DNA from: Aradus depressus
Taxonomy: Eukaryota; Arthropoda; Insecta; Hemiptera; Aradidae
DNA: 64,000 bases
Assembly: GCA_963662175.1 (NCBI GenBank)
Contig: OY759219.1
Location: 28,128,908-28,192,907 of the forward strand
Direction of reading: 5' to 3'
Part shown: piece after piece, positions 33,283-61,290 of the stretch
Layout: every line of letters begins with the position of its first letter
Numbering within the stretch: position 1 is the first letter of the stretch
Position numbers and translations under genes: made by a program
The notes under the pieces: model-generated
What the model saw: only the letters and a program-made list of their open reading frames with translations
Databases searched by the model: none
Told to the model about the DNA's origin: nothing

Positions 33283-33596
33283 TTATCATTCATGCCCGGG
33301 CTTTAACTATGTAGTCGTATCGCCTACTACCAGAGCGCTTTTTGCTCTCCACTCCACCAGCGCGACGAAGACGGACATAAGCTCGACTCTACTAAGGGAT
33401 TCCTAAATTTCGCCTACCCAGATTTTATTCACCTAGGGCATCATCGAAGAGATTCGAGACCATCGCTTAACGTCCTATCCAAAGGACGGCATGCTCAAGT
33501 TTTTTTCACCTTCGAATAGGCCCTCGGCCGAGTGCCAAACCCGCGATCTTGAGTTCAGAAGGCAAGGCACACTCTGACGCCTATACCGGCGCTCCC
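33283..33596 (-). mobile_element. SINE, diverged full-length copy
   Basis: Recognisable from CATGCCCGGGCTTTAACTAT to GCGATCTTGAGTTCAGAAGGC..TACCGGCG. Much more diverged than the other copies, so older. Confidence 0.8.
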
Positions 33597-34072
33597 TATT
33601 TTTCGTAAATTGATTTAGTAATAATTCGATCTAGTCATCAAGAGATGAGTGATCCTAGGTTGCCTGTTAGATCATGGTCATACTGAAAATTTGAGTGCAT
33701 TTGGGTTGCCGGTTCTCAATTGAATTTTTTTCGAAACTTAATAGATATTTTGTGTTGTGTTTCTATTTTATTGTTAATTATTCTCTTTCGAGACTCTTTT
33801 ATTTATACATCAGAAGATACATTTATTTTATTATTTCTGTGAATACATTTCTTGGAATACATATATTGCAGAAAATGATTTCTATTTATTGCAAACCACC
33901 ATAAACTGCGAAGTTACATACGGACAATCAGGTTTTTTGCTCCTGTGAAATGAGAGCTATCAGGGTTGAGGCTGTTTTTTGCCTCATAATTTACGTTTTG
34001 ATTCTATTATACTTTAATAAAATTTAATTTAACAAAAAAGTTTACAACTGTATATATTTAAAAGAATAATAC
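33597..34072. other. Intergenic, unclassified
   Basis: AT-rich downstream of the Angel gene. No element recognised. Confidence 0.4.
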
Positions 34073-34078
34073 TTTATT
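34073..34078 (-). terminator. Poly(A) signal of the Angel gene
   Basis: AATAAA on the - strand, ~180 bp past the stop codon. First canonical signal downstream. Confidence 0.6.
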
Positions 34079-34253
34079 ACAATAAAAATATTAGGAACAG
34101 TTTGAATGTTAAAAATGAAATTAGTATGGGTCAATATCCAAGTAATGAGATGGAAACACCTCAACTCAGTTCACACGTGAAATTGTGATATTGTAATAAT
34201 ATGATGGTAACTTTTCGTCTTGAAATCATGTTACGATATGAAATATGATGTTA

Positions 34254-50732
<16,479 letters not shown>

Positions 50733-50900
50733 TTTGAATAGTGTCGAAGGTAAAAAGCAATTTGAAAAATACTGACAACAGGGTGCCTTCAAATCAAATT
50801 TACGGTATACCATAAGGTTGAATATATACCCTTTAAAAAATGTCAAATTGATTGTTCGAGCAAAAACATGAATGTTTATCACTGAGATAAAATGTAACAT

Positions 50901-51770
50901 GATAAATTCATTTTTGTTTCTTATCTTTCTTCGTGCATTATTACTAAGATCATTAATGACATTTTTAAAACTTGTTTCCTTGTAAATATAAAATTATATA
51001 TATATTTATAACTTAAGAGTTACAAAATAATTTTGCCAAATACTTTTAATATGAATTGTTTTGTACATTTTTAATTTTGAACATGAGATTGATTATTTCG
51101 AGAAATATTTGTGTAAATTTAATTTACCAACATAGGCTAACAGATATACCATTCCACAGTTCGGAATAAACAACATTTCGTAGAGGTCTAAATAGAGTAA
51201 AAACACCGAAAAAACTAAAAATAAAACTAATAATGTAATTTCACTTCAAAATGTAACCTTCCCTCCACTTATTCTACTTCAGTCAACAGTGTAAGCCCAC
51301 AATTTATAATAATTATTTTTAATTTATTGTACTTTGCCCCATTTAGTTTAAAAAAACAACTACTAAAAGTATTTATGAGCAAAAATGAAAAACTAACTTG
51401 AAATGATACGAAAAAATAAGATGTTGCTTTTCTTAAACAAATTATTACAGTGGTATATTCAAAAGATGTTTTATTCCATTTCACCCTGTAGTTTCATGTT
51501 TATTATGTATAGTGCTTCTGTCTGGTTCTAAATATTTTTCCAATATTTTAATTGCTACTGTACTTTTTTAATTGTAATTCGTTTAAATGTCCCTCCCCCA
51601 CTTTTTAAAAATCCTTTTTTTCATAATGGGCATAGCGGTTACTAACCACTAGTGATGTCGACAACTGCTCGTTAACAGGAACGGAACAAGTTGTTACTGC
51701 TGCAAAAAAATGCCTGTTACAAATATCTAATATTTTCAACATTATACAAACTAATTTGTTTGTTATATTC
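50901..51770. other. Region upstream of the Angel gene
   Basis: AT-rich. No clear promoter, 5' UTR exon or element. Confidence 0.35.
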
Positions 51771-51774
51771 TGTA

Positions 51775-51815
51775 GGCCCTGAAGAAGGGAATAAATAGTT
51801 TCCGAAACGTTGGCC
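51775..51815 (+). ncRNA. Hammerhead-like ribozyme A
   Basis: GGCC, CUGAAGA (51779-51785), A, GGGAA-loop-UUUCC (5 bp, one GU), GAAA (51804-51807), CG, UU (cleavage after 51811), GGCC. Helix I GGCC/GGCC is perfect. Flanks read like a Penelope-like terminal repeat, although no coding remnant is attached. Confidence 0.68.
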
Positions 51816-51819
51816 AAAG

Positions 51820-52825
51820 ACTGAGTTTTTATTTACACGACAGAATCTCGAATTCCTTCTATGTTACAGTTGAATATATCTCATTAGAGTGTTATTAAAT
51901 CAGAGCATATAATAAATTTTATTATTTCTGAATTAATAAAATTACATTTAACTTAATTTTGTATAATTACATTTATTTACGTTCTCTGTTGATTGACGAA
52001 TTAGAACAAAATTATAATATCCGTTTTCAATACGTAACAATATTTTTTTTATTAGGATTTGTGTGAATATGTAGGGGAAAAATGCATTTTACAATCTAGA
52101 CTCTTGTAAGTTATCAGTTTATTTTTGATAAAAATAAAAATACTTTGTTTTTTACTTCTTTTTTTAAGTTGTCACATTAAAATGTATTAATTATATCTTG
52201 TTTTCATTTTATGATCAACGCCCACCCTTTCTTGCTACCCTAGTTTCGTGTTATAAACAACGTTGAGCAAAAAACAAATATTGTCCGAGAAGGGAAATAA
52301 TAAATGCAATCTGAGGTAGAGAAGTATGCAAAAGTCTCGAAAAAAGAAAATAAGTTTAATGAAATAATTGTATTAATATATCGATTATCACATTATTCTT
52401 ATTTCTTTAAAATATTTCAAGGCCTATTGCAGTTTTAACATTTGGTATAGATAACCGAAATGTATATTTTAAAGACTAGGACATTATTAATTCGATGATT
52501 ATTCTAAGATAAATACAAAATTAAATATATTTAATTATATAATAATTAAAAAGAATGGTGTAACTGAAGCATTATTTCCGGTTTACTTTAAAAGAAAAAG
52601 TCGTTTTAATGCAATAGTTTCACTACAACCAGTTTAAATAGTCAGAAAATACTTTTTTTAGTGTGTCATAGCTAAAAAGGTGTAGTTAGTATCATACGAT
52701 AATGGTTAAAATCATTTCAATCATTTTGAAAAAAATCAAAGTGCGCATACCTCAAAATGAGAAAAATCGAGCCAAAAGAAGAAACATGTTTTTTTGATTT
52801 CTTCACACTGTCCTGACATCTCTTT
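51820..52825. other. AT-rich intergenic
   Basis: No gene or classified repeat. Confidence 0.4.
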
Positions 52826-52827
52826 CA

Positions 52828-52885
52828 GCTTGTGATCTTGAGCTCAGTAAGCAAGCGCTACTTCTGAACTACCGGCGTCTTATGA
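52828..52885 (-). mobile_element. SINE tRNA-like head fragment
   Basis: GCTTGTGATCTTGAGCTCAGTAAGC..CTGAACTACCGGCG on the + strand. Body absent; a Tigger element follows at once. Confidence 0.7.
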
Positions 52886-52897
52886 TAGTGTAATATA

Positions 52898-53703
52898 CAG
52901 TAGAGCGTCGATTATCCGCACTAATGTGTGGGGTGGTTCGGGTAATCAAAAATTCGGATAATCGAAATTTTTCAGCCAGCCAGAACTTGCGATGAATGAA
53001 GAGTCACCACCAAGCTTCATGTTTAATTCCACTGCTTTTTCACACAAAATGGGCAGCCCAGAAGCCCGTTTTTGCAAAAACCAAGTGAAAGCAGCATCTT
53101 CCAACAATTCGGATTTCGGTTTTTTCATAGTTTTACGATATGAACTGCCCTCCTCGCTGTCAACATTAAGTTCATACCTAGTGATTGAATCAGAATTATT
53201 TTTTATTCCCGTTATCGTTGATTTACCAACACCGAACTTGATAGCTAATGCCTGATCCGTTTCACCTTTCTTCAGCCGCATAATAATTTCCATTTTATCT
53301 TTTAATGAAAGCACTACTCGCTTCCTTTTTGTCAATATGTTGTAAGTTTTACTTAAAATATGTGACCACAAACTAATTCAATGTACAACTCACAATGAAT
53401 GATTTTAAACTGAGAGCATTGACTGGTAACCGACCACAGAATGGAAAGGGATTCAGTGGAAAAATCCAACGAACAAATTACATAGACATACAAGTTAGTT
53501 CTTAGTAAACAAATATTGACTGTCTGCCCTGTCAAACTGAATTCATCGAAAAACTGATTCCCTTATACAGCTAACAAAGCTCTTTCTAAGAATTAATTAG
53601 GTTTCCCTCATGGAAGTTCATGGAAAAACTAATTTTATTTTTTTCTCATGAAGCCAGTTCGTATAATTGAACGTTCAGATAACTGACGTTCGGATAATCG
53701 ACG
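52898..53703 (-). mobile_element. Tigger/pogo-like transposon, deleted
   Basis: Left end TA-CAGTAGAGCGTCGATTATCCG, right end CGTTCGGATAATCGACG (outermost bases lost). Minus strand 53371-52946 encodes the DNA-binding part: KRKRVVLSLKDKMEIIMRLK, ALAIKFGVGKSTITGIKNN, then a CENPB-type second half (WFLQKRASGLPILCEKA, SGWLKNF). The DDE catalytic domain is missing. Confidence 0.87.
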
Positions 53704-54233
53704 TAATAACATAAACGTAATTCAATTTATAAATGAATTATTAAAAGTTAATAATAATAATAATAATGAAACCATATATAACTATATATGTACCTACATA
53801 ATAACTATATATGTACATATTATGTCCTTATGTCACACTCTCCAAATTTATATCTCCATTCATTTTCACGGGCGTGTTTTGTTTTATATTTGTTCTTGTT
53901 TTCCCTTTCTATACGAAAACATTAATTCGTTCTCCGGAAAACTTTCTCTCATATTAGTAACACTTTTCTTCGGTGAAATTAGAGAAGTGTAACACTTACA
54001 TTGTTGTTAGAAAAACAACAATTGTGTTGGGCAAAGTTGCTCATAGTTTGACAAGTTGTGTTTGAATAGTGTTCAAAAACATATATAAAACTTTCTTTCT
54101 CAAAAACATTGTTTCTGTCATCAGTGCCAAAATGTTGTTCTAAACTTTGAGAAATGGATAAAAAAGTAGCTAAACTGTTGATAAATATTTTATTAAATTG
54201 ATGGCCTTGAAATTCATATATATTACACTATCA
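53704..54233. other. AT-rich intergenic
   Basis: (AAT)n at about 53750-53766 and ATATATGTAC repeats. Nothing else. Confidence 0.4.
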
Positions 54234-54318
54234 TAAGGCGCCGGTAGCGCTTGCTTACTCAGCTCAAGATCGCCAGTTTGAAACCCGACCGAGTTCCTCC
54301 GGTTTTTTATCTGGAAAG
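54234..54318 (+). mobile_element. SINE tRNA-like head
   Basis: GGCGCCGGTAGCG...CTCAGCTCAAGATCGCCAG, GAAACCCGACCGAG, then TTTTTTATCTGG. Deleted between the A box and the anticodon-like part. A reversed SINE body follows at 54357. Confidence 0.78.
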
Positions 54319-54356
54319 TGATAATAATATAAGTGATAATAAATAATCTACACATA

Positions 54357-54628
54357 ATTAGTTATTGTAACTCATGCCCGGGCTTTAACTACGAGGTCAT
54401 ATCGCCTACTACCATAGCGCTCTTTCGTCACTCTTCTGGACATGAGCTCCGACTCAACGTGGGAATCCTAAATTTAACCTACCTTGGTTCATTCACCTAG
54501 GGTAAGGGGTCTTTAACGAGTACCTGACACCGCACAGTCTTGCGGCCATCGCTTAACGTCTCATCCGAAGGACGGCGTATTCAAGGGTTTTTCAACTCTC
54601 AGATAAACGTCTTATGGCCCTCAGTCAG
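54357..54628 (-). mobile_element. SINE body, reversed next to a head
   Basis: TTAGTTATTGTAACTCATGCCC to AGATAAACGTCTTATGGCCCTC. With 54234-54318 it repeats the head(+)/body(-) layout seen at 2111-2490. Confidence 0.82.
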
Positions 54629-54778
54629 TGTACAATGACGAACATTTTGGCAAAAAAATATTTGTGAAATATTATAAATAACAATATTATAAATACATAT
54701 GAATTAGATCATTTCATTTCCTCGCTTAAAATCGTCATTTATACTTTACACTATACACGTTATACTTTATACTCTTAA

Positions 54779-54927
54779 AGCTGATTTTACATGCGCAGTA
54801 AAAATGCAAAGCGCAGCAGCAGCAAATGCACGCTATTGGATGTGAGTCATTTAATTCTAAAAGCACAGAAACCACAGCGTGCATTTGCTGCTGCTCTTTG
54901 TATTTTTGCTACTTTTGTAAAGTCAAC
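54779..54927. mobile_element. Hairpin MITE flanked by TTAA
   Basis: 149 bp with ~50-bp imperfect arms (GCAGCAGCAAATGCACGCT and complement), TTAA on both sides (54775-54778, 54928-54931). TTAA fits a piggyBac-type duplication. No coding. Confidence 0.7.
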
Positions 54928-54931
54928 TTAA

Positions 54932-55720
54932 GTATTACAGTCAGTGGTTACCTCAGGGGAGAGCTTCTAGAGGTCCGAGTCTCCCAAATTAATAACAAAA
55001 AGTCTGCAACATTAATCTAGGAAACTGCGGGCTGTGCCCCCCCCCCCCCCCCCTCCCAAATCCTGGCTACGTCCCTGTATATATGGATGCCTGTCGCCCC
55101 TATATCGATGCTTATCAATATTTACTGTCTCGATTCGCATCCCTACAAAGAAACAATCCCTGTAAATGTAATAACGGTTGCACCTATGACCTTTTCTGTG
55201 GAGGTACGTGACGTGTATACGAGTAGCTTTCGTGTTGTGACTCTTCCTTTCTCTTCAAATGATGCACAGCTCTTATGACACGATCGTGATGAACAATTAC
55301 CGACCACTAGAGACTGGAAAATGGCCGTTGGAACTCGTCAAAAAAAAAAAAAAAAAGGACATAATAATATAATTGTCACTTTCTCTAGTATATAATAATT
55401 TTTATTGTCATTATGAGAAACAACATCTATTTAATATATTTTAGGAAAATTGAAAGTTTTATTATTTTAACTTTTTTATACATTTAGTATAAAGTCAGTC
55501 ATTTAGTATTGTAATCAGGTGAAAATGCGAAATCGAGTTGTCAATGGAATTCTACGTTTCAAGGTTTCCTTGTTGTCTTACTGTGCATCTGTATGTGATT
55601 GGAAATTAAATTTGGGCGAAAGCATTTTACTTCGGGGCCTAATTACATGTTACAAGATACCGCCTATATTTATGACCTAATCAAAACTCTATTAAAATAA
55701 AAAATGTAGAGCAAATTCAA
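54932..55720. other. Unclassified, with a poly(C) run
   Basis: 17-nt C run at 55037-55053. AACTGCGGGCTGTG and CCTGGCTACGTCCCTGT around it are the sort of phrase seen at retroelement ends. Otherwise nothing recognised. Confidence 0.35.
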
Positions 55721-55721
55721 A

Positions 55722-55800
55722 TGAAAATAAATTTTATTATTCTGGGACCGAGGTCCCCTAACAATAAATACATATAGAGTAAAGAAAAGGAAACAATGAA
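55722..55800. repeat. Retroelement 3' tail with GGTCCC hairpin
   Basis: AATGAAAATAAATTTTATTATTCTGGGACCGAGGTCCCC. Third copy of the tail seen at 8.26 and 29.24 kb. Confidence 0.5.
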
Positions 55801-55920
55801 ATATATAGAGAAAACTAGACAATTGATAATATATATATACAAAAGATTAACGTAAAAAAACATAAAATAAACAACTTATTTATGAAGAGAAAAAAAGTAT
55901 CTACGTATATTAATAAAAAC

Positions 55921-56273
55921 GAGGGCGCCGGTAGCTCAGTGGTATGCGTGCTTGACTTCTGAGCTCAAGATTGTGGGTTCGAAACCCGACCGAGGCCCTA
56001 TAGTTTATTTTATCTGGGAAGTAAAATAAACTTAAGCACGCCGTCCTTCGGATGGGACGTTAAGCGATGGCCCCGAGCCTGTACGATGTCAGGTACTCGT
56101 TAAAGACCCCTCCACCCTAGGTGAATAAAAATTTAGGGTAGGCAAAATTTAGGACTCCCACAGTAGAGTCGGGCTCATGTCCACCAGAGTGACGAAAGAG
56201 CACTCTGGTAGTAGGCGATATGACCTCGTAGTTAAAGCCCGGACATGAGTCACAAAACCTAACCTAACCTATA
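55921..56273 (+). mobile_element. SINE, reference full-length copy, with TSD
   Basis: The best copy. Head: GGCGCCGGTAGCTCAGTGGT (A box), GTGGGTTCGAAACCC (B box). Body: GCCGTCCTTCGGATGGGACG, GATGTCAGGTACTCG, TTTAGGACTCCCACAGTAG, CCACCAGAGTGACGAAAGAG. Tail ACCTAACCTAACCT. 11-bp duplication AATAAAAACGA (55912-55922, 56274-56284). Pol III promoter boxes intact. Confidence 0.96.
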
Positions 56274-56279
56274 AATAAA

Positions 56280-56990
56280 AACGATTATGTAAAAAAAAGT
56301 ATATAAATAAGAAAAAAATTAAATAGATTAATAAAATCGACAGAGCATAATACTGTGATGGTTGATTATAAAAGAGGGGAAGATGCCCAGACAAGGTTTG
56401 AAATAAAATTAATTTTAGACAGTAGAGGCTAGATAGAGAAGTGGGAGGAGAGAGAAGAAAAATAAAAATACAATAAAATAAGATAAAATAAAAATAAATA
56501 AATGCTTGTTAAAATATATATATATATATATGTCGGAGGCACTGTGACCACCCTGTCGGAGGCACTGTGACCTAAGGAGTGGAAAAACATAATTGATTAA
56601 ATTTTACCAGCAATGGCAATTCACCGTCGACTTTATATTCTTTTATATTGGTAAATAGGTAGTTATTTCAAGTTATTAGTCAATATACATTTATGGAGTT
56701 CTGATCTTTATTTGGGAAGTAAGGAAAAAATATTCTCCCTATAATGCAGGAAATTCAAAATCTATCTCATTTCTTATGAGACAGGTCATGTATTTCCTTT
56801 TTGTACTTATGTAAACCACTATTAAATCGAAGAAACCATATCGGTCGCCCAGACCTGTGGTCTTCGAGAAGGTTAGATCGGCTTCAAGGCTCTTCTAAAG
56901 GTTAACGGTGACAAGTTAATTGAATGACAACAAACCCCCATTTTGATCCCCTCCATTGTACAGCTTACTGGCAATATACAATTTTTAACA
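56280..56990. other. AT-rich with small tandem repeat
   Basis: TGTCGGAGGCACTGTGACC is duplicated at about 56531 and 56555. A DR1 end follows (56590-56635). Confidence 0.45.
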
Positions 56991-56999
56991 ACTGTAAAG

Positions 57000-57096
57000 T
57001 CATAGTGTCGGACTTATGTCCACCAGAGCGACAAAAGAGCGCTCAGGTAGTAGGCGATATCACCTCGTTGTTAAAACTGGGCATGAATGAATGAAT
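57000..57096 (+). mobile_element. SINE 3' fragment ending in (ATGA)n
   Basis: GTCGGACTTATGTCCACCAG to AAACTGGGCATGAATGAATG. The end was overtaken by an (ATGA)n repeat and another retroelement tail. Confidence 0.8.
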
Positions 57097-57281
57097 GAAA
57101 ATACATTTTATTCTAGAACCACATATTTATAAAAAATAAAGAAAACGTATGTTTAAAAAAAAATAATGTCTATTTCACAAAATATATATTCTTTGAAAAA
57201 ATGTTAGGAAAATATTAATTTTTGTTATATTGCCTCCAAAATTCAGAATTATCTCTCTCTTGTGTTTCTTAAACTTCTCTG

Positions 57282-57488
57282 AGATGTTCCACTTTTGGTT
57301 GTTTCCGGCATTTTTTCCTCCAGAGGTGTCTTCTTTTTTCTTCGTTGGACAATATTTCGGGACAATTGCAGGTCCCTTCTTCTGGTCACTATGAACGAAT
57401 AGTGACCAGAATTGTCCCGAAATATTGTCCAACGAAAAAAAAAGAGGACACCTCTGGAGGAAAAAATGCCGGAAACAACCAAAAGTTA
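57282..57488. mobile_element. Palindromic foldback element
   Basis: Arms ~90 bp (TTGGTTGTTTCCGGCATTTTTTCC, CAATATTTCGGGACAATT and complements). The - strand core reads CAGAAGA A GGGAC..GUCCC GAAA UAUU GUCC: the U of CUGA is lost. The + arm has lost one side of helix II. Confidence 0.75.
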
Positions 57489-57562
57489 TCTCTCTCTTGT
57501 AAAAAACAGTTTTTCTAACTTACGAGGTTCTAGTTGTCCATGAGCGATTTGTTAAATCGTGG

Positions 57563-57592
57563 CTGAAGATGGTAGGAATACCGAAAGGAATC
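57563..57592 (+). ncRNA. Hammerhead-like motif H
   Basis: CUGAAGA (57563-57569), U, GGUA-GGAA-UACC, GAAA, GGAA, UC. Core intact but I see no helix I. Related to the 7.6/47 kb family; followed by TAGACAATATT. Confidence 0.45.
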
Positions 57593-57659
57593 TCAAATAT
57601 TATATACCTATATTTTATTAAATAGACAATATTTTTAAAAAAACTTACGTTTTTCTTTA

Positions 57660-58640
57660 TTGAACTGAGTTTACGAAGCTCTTTCATAGGCGACTCATGT
57701 ATTTCGTTGTACTCCTCCTAAACCACTTTACCGATCACATTATAATTTGCCACGATGGTAGTGGACACGGTGACGATGGTCTACTACTAAAAAAAATCTG
57801 AAATCGAACATACCAAGGAGGAATAATCACCGAAAAACGAAATCCCCATTGAAATCAATTGAGAGACAAAATTCTTGCGCAAAATAGAATTTTTCGATTT
57901 CAAATGTAAAAATCTGGGCGAAGCCCTTTTCGGTTTACCATCGGACACCACTTTTTTTGAGCCGTTTTTTTCAGTGTTCTAACGTACAAACTTCGATTTT
58001 TTTTTCCATAAAAATATTCTTCAACATACAAAGAACGCATAGTAAAAAGAATTTTGTGCAAAAACAGCTGTTGTCTACAAAAAGGCTAGAAAAAATCCAT
58101 TGAAATCAATTGAAATCTATTTAAAGTATTAATATATTCATAAAGAACATACAAGGTGAGAAGTTACTGATAATTATTAAAACATTAACTGAGTTTTTTA
58201 TACAGATATGCATGATTCAGCTCAGTTTTTTCAAACAGCAAAATATATTGCACACCTAGTTTGTAATTGATTTTTTGACATAAGACCGTTTTGGAGGTAG
58301 AGTGAAAACTTTGTGCTGAGGAAATGATTCACCGACATTTTTCTTTTTTTTTGCAACTTCTCTCCTAGTTAAACTAAATGATTGAGGAGTTTTTCAGACA
58401 AGTATTCTATTTAACAAAAAGCTTGGTGGGAAATGTTCAGTCTACTCAGTGCAATTATGTTGTAATGTAACGGGGTGTTATTTAGTGAAACTAGAGCGTG
58501 GCTTTTTTTTTAGTTTCTCCCACTTAAAGGGAGTTTCGATTTTCGTAATACTATCGTTAGTCAAACAGATTATACAATAACCCAAAAATGTGAATCTGAA
58601 TTTCGTTCAAAGTATTGCAATATTAAAATTACAAGTTGAC
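57660..58640. other. Unclassified intergenic
   Basis: Includes a DR1 fragment at about 58255-58345. Phrase TTGAAATCAATTGA is repeated (57849-57862, 58100-58113). No gene. Confidence 0.4.
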
Positions 58641-58905
58641 TTCTGAGTATCAGCAGGATTCTATTAAAATTTTAAGTTTATTTTATAAGAAGAAAAAGTC
58701 GATGGTAAATCACCGGCAACGTACCTCCCCAGGACGAATTATAGATTTTTTATAACTCAGTATAACTATTTTATATTTAAATTTAAAACCCAAATAAGGA
58801 TGGTGTTTATTCAATTTCCGTGAAGTCGGTCGAAGGTAAGCCATAACGTAATTTATTAATTTTCGCTGGGGAAGTACATCAATGGTGATTCATCGACGAC
58901 TTTTT
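58640..58905. repeat. DR1 fragments, inverted
   Basis: Left part reversed (GTCGATGGTAAATCACCGGC.ACGTACCTCCCC), right part forward (GGGGAAGTACATCAATGGTGATTCATCGACGAC). Confidence 0.55.
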
Positions 58906-59409
58906 ATTTCCATTTTTGGAAGAGGGTTTGGAAAAAATGAACTTTCTTGCAATCAAGCTTAGACTCCTGCACGTTTTTCAAATATCATTTGACCATGTTG
59001 ACGTGAAAACGTCTTATCGCTCGTTAAGCACAGTGATAGCCGATCAAACTTTCTTGTGTTACAAAATACAGTCAGATTTCAATCGATAATAACTACGAGA
59101 CTAATAATGCGATAACAACGGTTGAGGTCACAATGGATAGAGCATGTCTGTACGTGTTTGTTGTGCAGTGTTTGTTTTGCCTGTAAAGTTATCGGGCTAG
59201 TTTGGGCGCCGGCGAATGATTGTTGCGAATTAGCGTTGTGTAAAATTAGAAATTAGTGTAGCGTGATAACGTTTAGATATGACGTTGATTCGGGTGTCAT
59301 TGTAAAGAACTTGAGGAGCACTATTAGGACTCAAAGTGAAACAATAAAAATATTCGCTGAAATATATGTAAAAATCGGTATTAAATTGAAAATTGCAAAC
59401 AAATAAAAG
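58906..59409. other. Leader-like region before a short ORF
   Basis: Less AT-rich, GTTTGGGCGCCGGCGAATG near 59200. Possibly transposon-derived 5' region; not classified. Confidence 0.3.
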
Positions 59410-59559
59410 ATGTCTCATATGAATCGTAAATATGCGAGGAATTATAGAAAACGCAAATCAGAGGAAAGCTCGCATCAAAAGGAATTTAAAAAACCTAAAA
59501 AGTCTAGTGCCGAGCAAATGCAAGAGCTAAGGCAGCATCGAAAAAAAAATGAAAAATGA
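59410..59559 (+). pseudogene. Short ORF, transposon-type basic N-terminal domain
   Basis: 49 codons: MSHMNRKYARNYRKRKSEES, KKPKKSSAEQMQELRQHRKK, NEK, stop. The KSSAE.M.E.R..R pattern resembles the basic repeat found at the start of some arthropod transposon proteins (Helitron helicases and others). No further domain follows, so I treat it as a remnant. Confidence 0.4.
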
Positions 59560-60195
59560 TTTTATCCTGACGTTTTCACGGAAAATCTACGGCGTAGACC
59601 TTGATTTTTTTTTTTTTTTTTGGGCGAAAAACACTTAAAAATAAGAGAAATGTTCGTTAAGGAGAAATGCAAAAACTAAATTTCTTACTTATAAAATAGT
59701 TAATGAACTATTTAAAAATTAAATTTCACTTCAATAAATTAAAACAAATAACCAATGGAATGAAGGAGTACAACTGCCTTAGTTTTAAATGATGAAATGG
59801 CAACAAAAATTCAATTTTTTGATTTCAACCTTTAACTTCGTTCTTGTGGGTTACCTCCTTTCTGCATAACATCGTCCAGTCCAACATCGGTTTTCTCACC
59901 GATTAAATAACACCCCTTACTTAGCTGAGGAAGTAATAGTGTCGAAGTTGTGGCCAACTGAATGTTGGATGCAGTTTATTTTGGAATAGTTATTGCGAAG
60001 TATCTACATATAATGCGCTACCATAATTAATAATGAGAAAATAAAATAATAATAGTAAAGATACAAAAGAGAAATTCAATGTAACCATTATTTACTGATT
60101 TACATTAATATGAATAATAAAAAAAAATTGATTAAATAAAAAAGAAAGTAGGTTCATTATTTAAACGGCATAAGTGTAGTGATTAATTGTTTCAT
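59560..60195. other. Unclassified intergenic
   Basis: AT-rich; a 17-nt T run near 59605. Nothing recognised. Confidence 0.4.
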
Positions 60196-60197
60196 TT

Positions 60198-60245
60198 TAT
60201 GACCCATGCCCGGGCTTTTACTATGAGGTCATTCGCCTACTAACC
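60198..60245 (-). mobile_element. SINE tail fragment
   Basis: TTTATGACCCATGCCCGGGC..TATGAGGTCATTCGCCTACTA. Confidence 0.78.
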
Positions 60246-60960
60246 CCTCTATTTCAGAATTCTCATTGCTCAAAAATAATTTAAAATCATATTCAAAATC
60301 ATTATTTGAAACATAGCTTTAATTTTTATTGTTTTGGCAGAGTTCCTCCACAGGTATCCTCCTAGAAATGACCTCAGGCAAAGCCTTAGAATATATCAGG
60401 TCCTGTCTAAGGTGATCATAAGGCATGCCACTAAATGTATGCCTTCTCAGGAACAAGTCAGACACAGAGTATTATGACCTAATGGTATGTGTAATAAAGT
60501 TCCATAAGGTTTTTCGAGCTGGGGCCGAGTATGGACCAAAGTAGGATATCCAGGCCTTTAAAAATATTAAATAGAATCAGGCTTTTCCGATTAGAACCGC
60601 GTTAGGACCAAAAGAAATGTTCCAGATCCGACGAAATATTTAATTTTCTCCTATTAGATTTTTCTAAACAATTCCCGAGAAGACCTGGCCTAGAGCAAAC
60701 AGATTTTAAATAAAAGTAATTAACTTTTTAAATAATTATTATTACAAAAGTAAATACATATACAGTTTTTTTTATTGTTTAGAAATGTTTATTATTATGT
60801 TAGGCTTATTCATTATCTTATTATTCTTTTAAGGATTGCATTTCATATAATTTTATTTACGCCATTTAATTTTTTAAAAAGTAGCATCTTGACTTCTGTG
60901 CACATTGACTAAGCTGCAGTGTTGGAGTTTAAAGAAAATGAATATTATTATTATCATAGA
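60246..60960. other. Unclassified, LINE-like debris
   Basis: GC-richer stretch 60340-60680 may be retroelement coding debris but no motif is readable. Confidence 0.3.
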
Positions 60961-60962
60961 GT

Positions 60963-61006
60963 TGTTTCGCCGCTCTGATGGACATGAGCCCGACACTATG
61001 GAAACT
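60963..61006 (-). mobile_element. SINE middle fragment
   Basis: CGCTCTGATGGACATGAGCCCGACACTATGG, short internal piece; passes directly into DR1. Confidence 0.65.
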
Positions 61007-61290
61007 GTAATAAGTGCCGATGTAATGAATATATCGACATGAAATTTTATATTTAAATTCAAAACCCCATAAGGATGACACATATTAATTTTCAGGGAAA
61101 TTGGCAGAAGGCTAGGATGGTCAGAAGAGGGGAACATCTATCAAAAATCTGAATAACTGCCGATATAATGAATATATCGATACACAATTTAGAATGGGAA
61201 TGGATTGGTTTTTGAGGGAGAGTGAAAACTTAGTTGATTAATTCGTGCTGGAGAAGTACATAGCCAGTGATTCACCGACAACTTTTTTTT
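61007..61290 (+). repeat. Dispersed repeat DR1
   Basis: AAGTGCCGATGTAATGAATATATCGACATG, CCCCATAAGGATGACACATATTAATTTTC, GTACATAGCCAGTGATTCACCGAC. Confidence 0.65.

Noticed and set aside
50733..50900. N-terminal extension of the Angel protein
   Set aside because: The frame is open but the text (MLHFISVINIHVFA) is low-complexity hydrophobic with no conservation cue; left out, not excluded.
55921..55998. tRNA gene
   Set aside because: The head has A and B boxes but poor tRNA folding and is followed by a long conserved body in many copies; it is a SINE.
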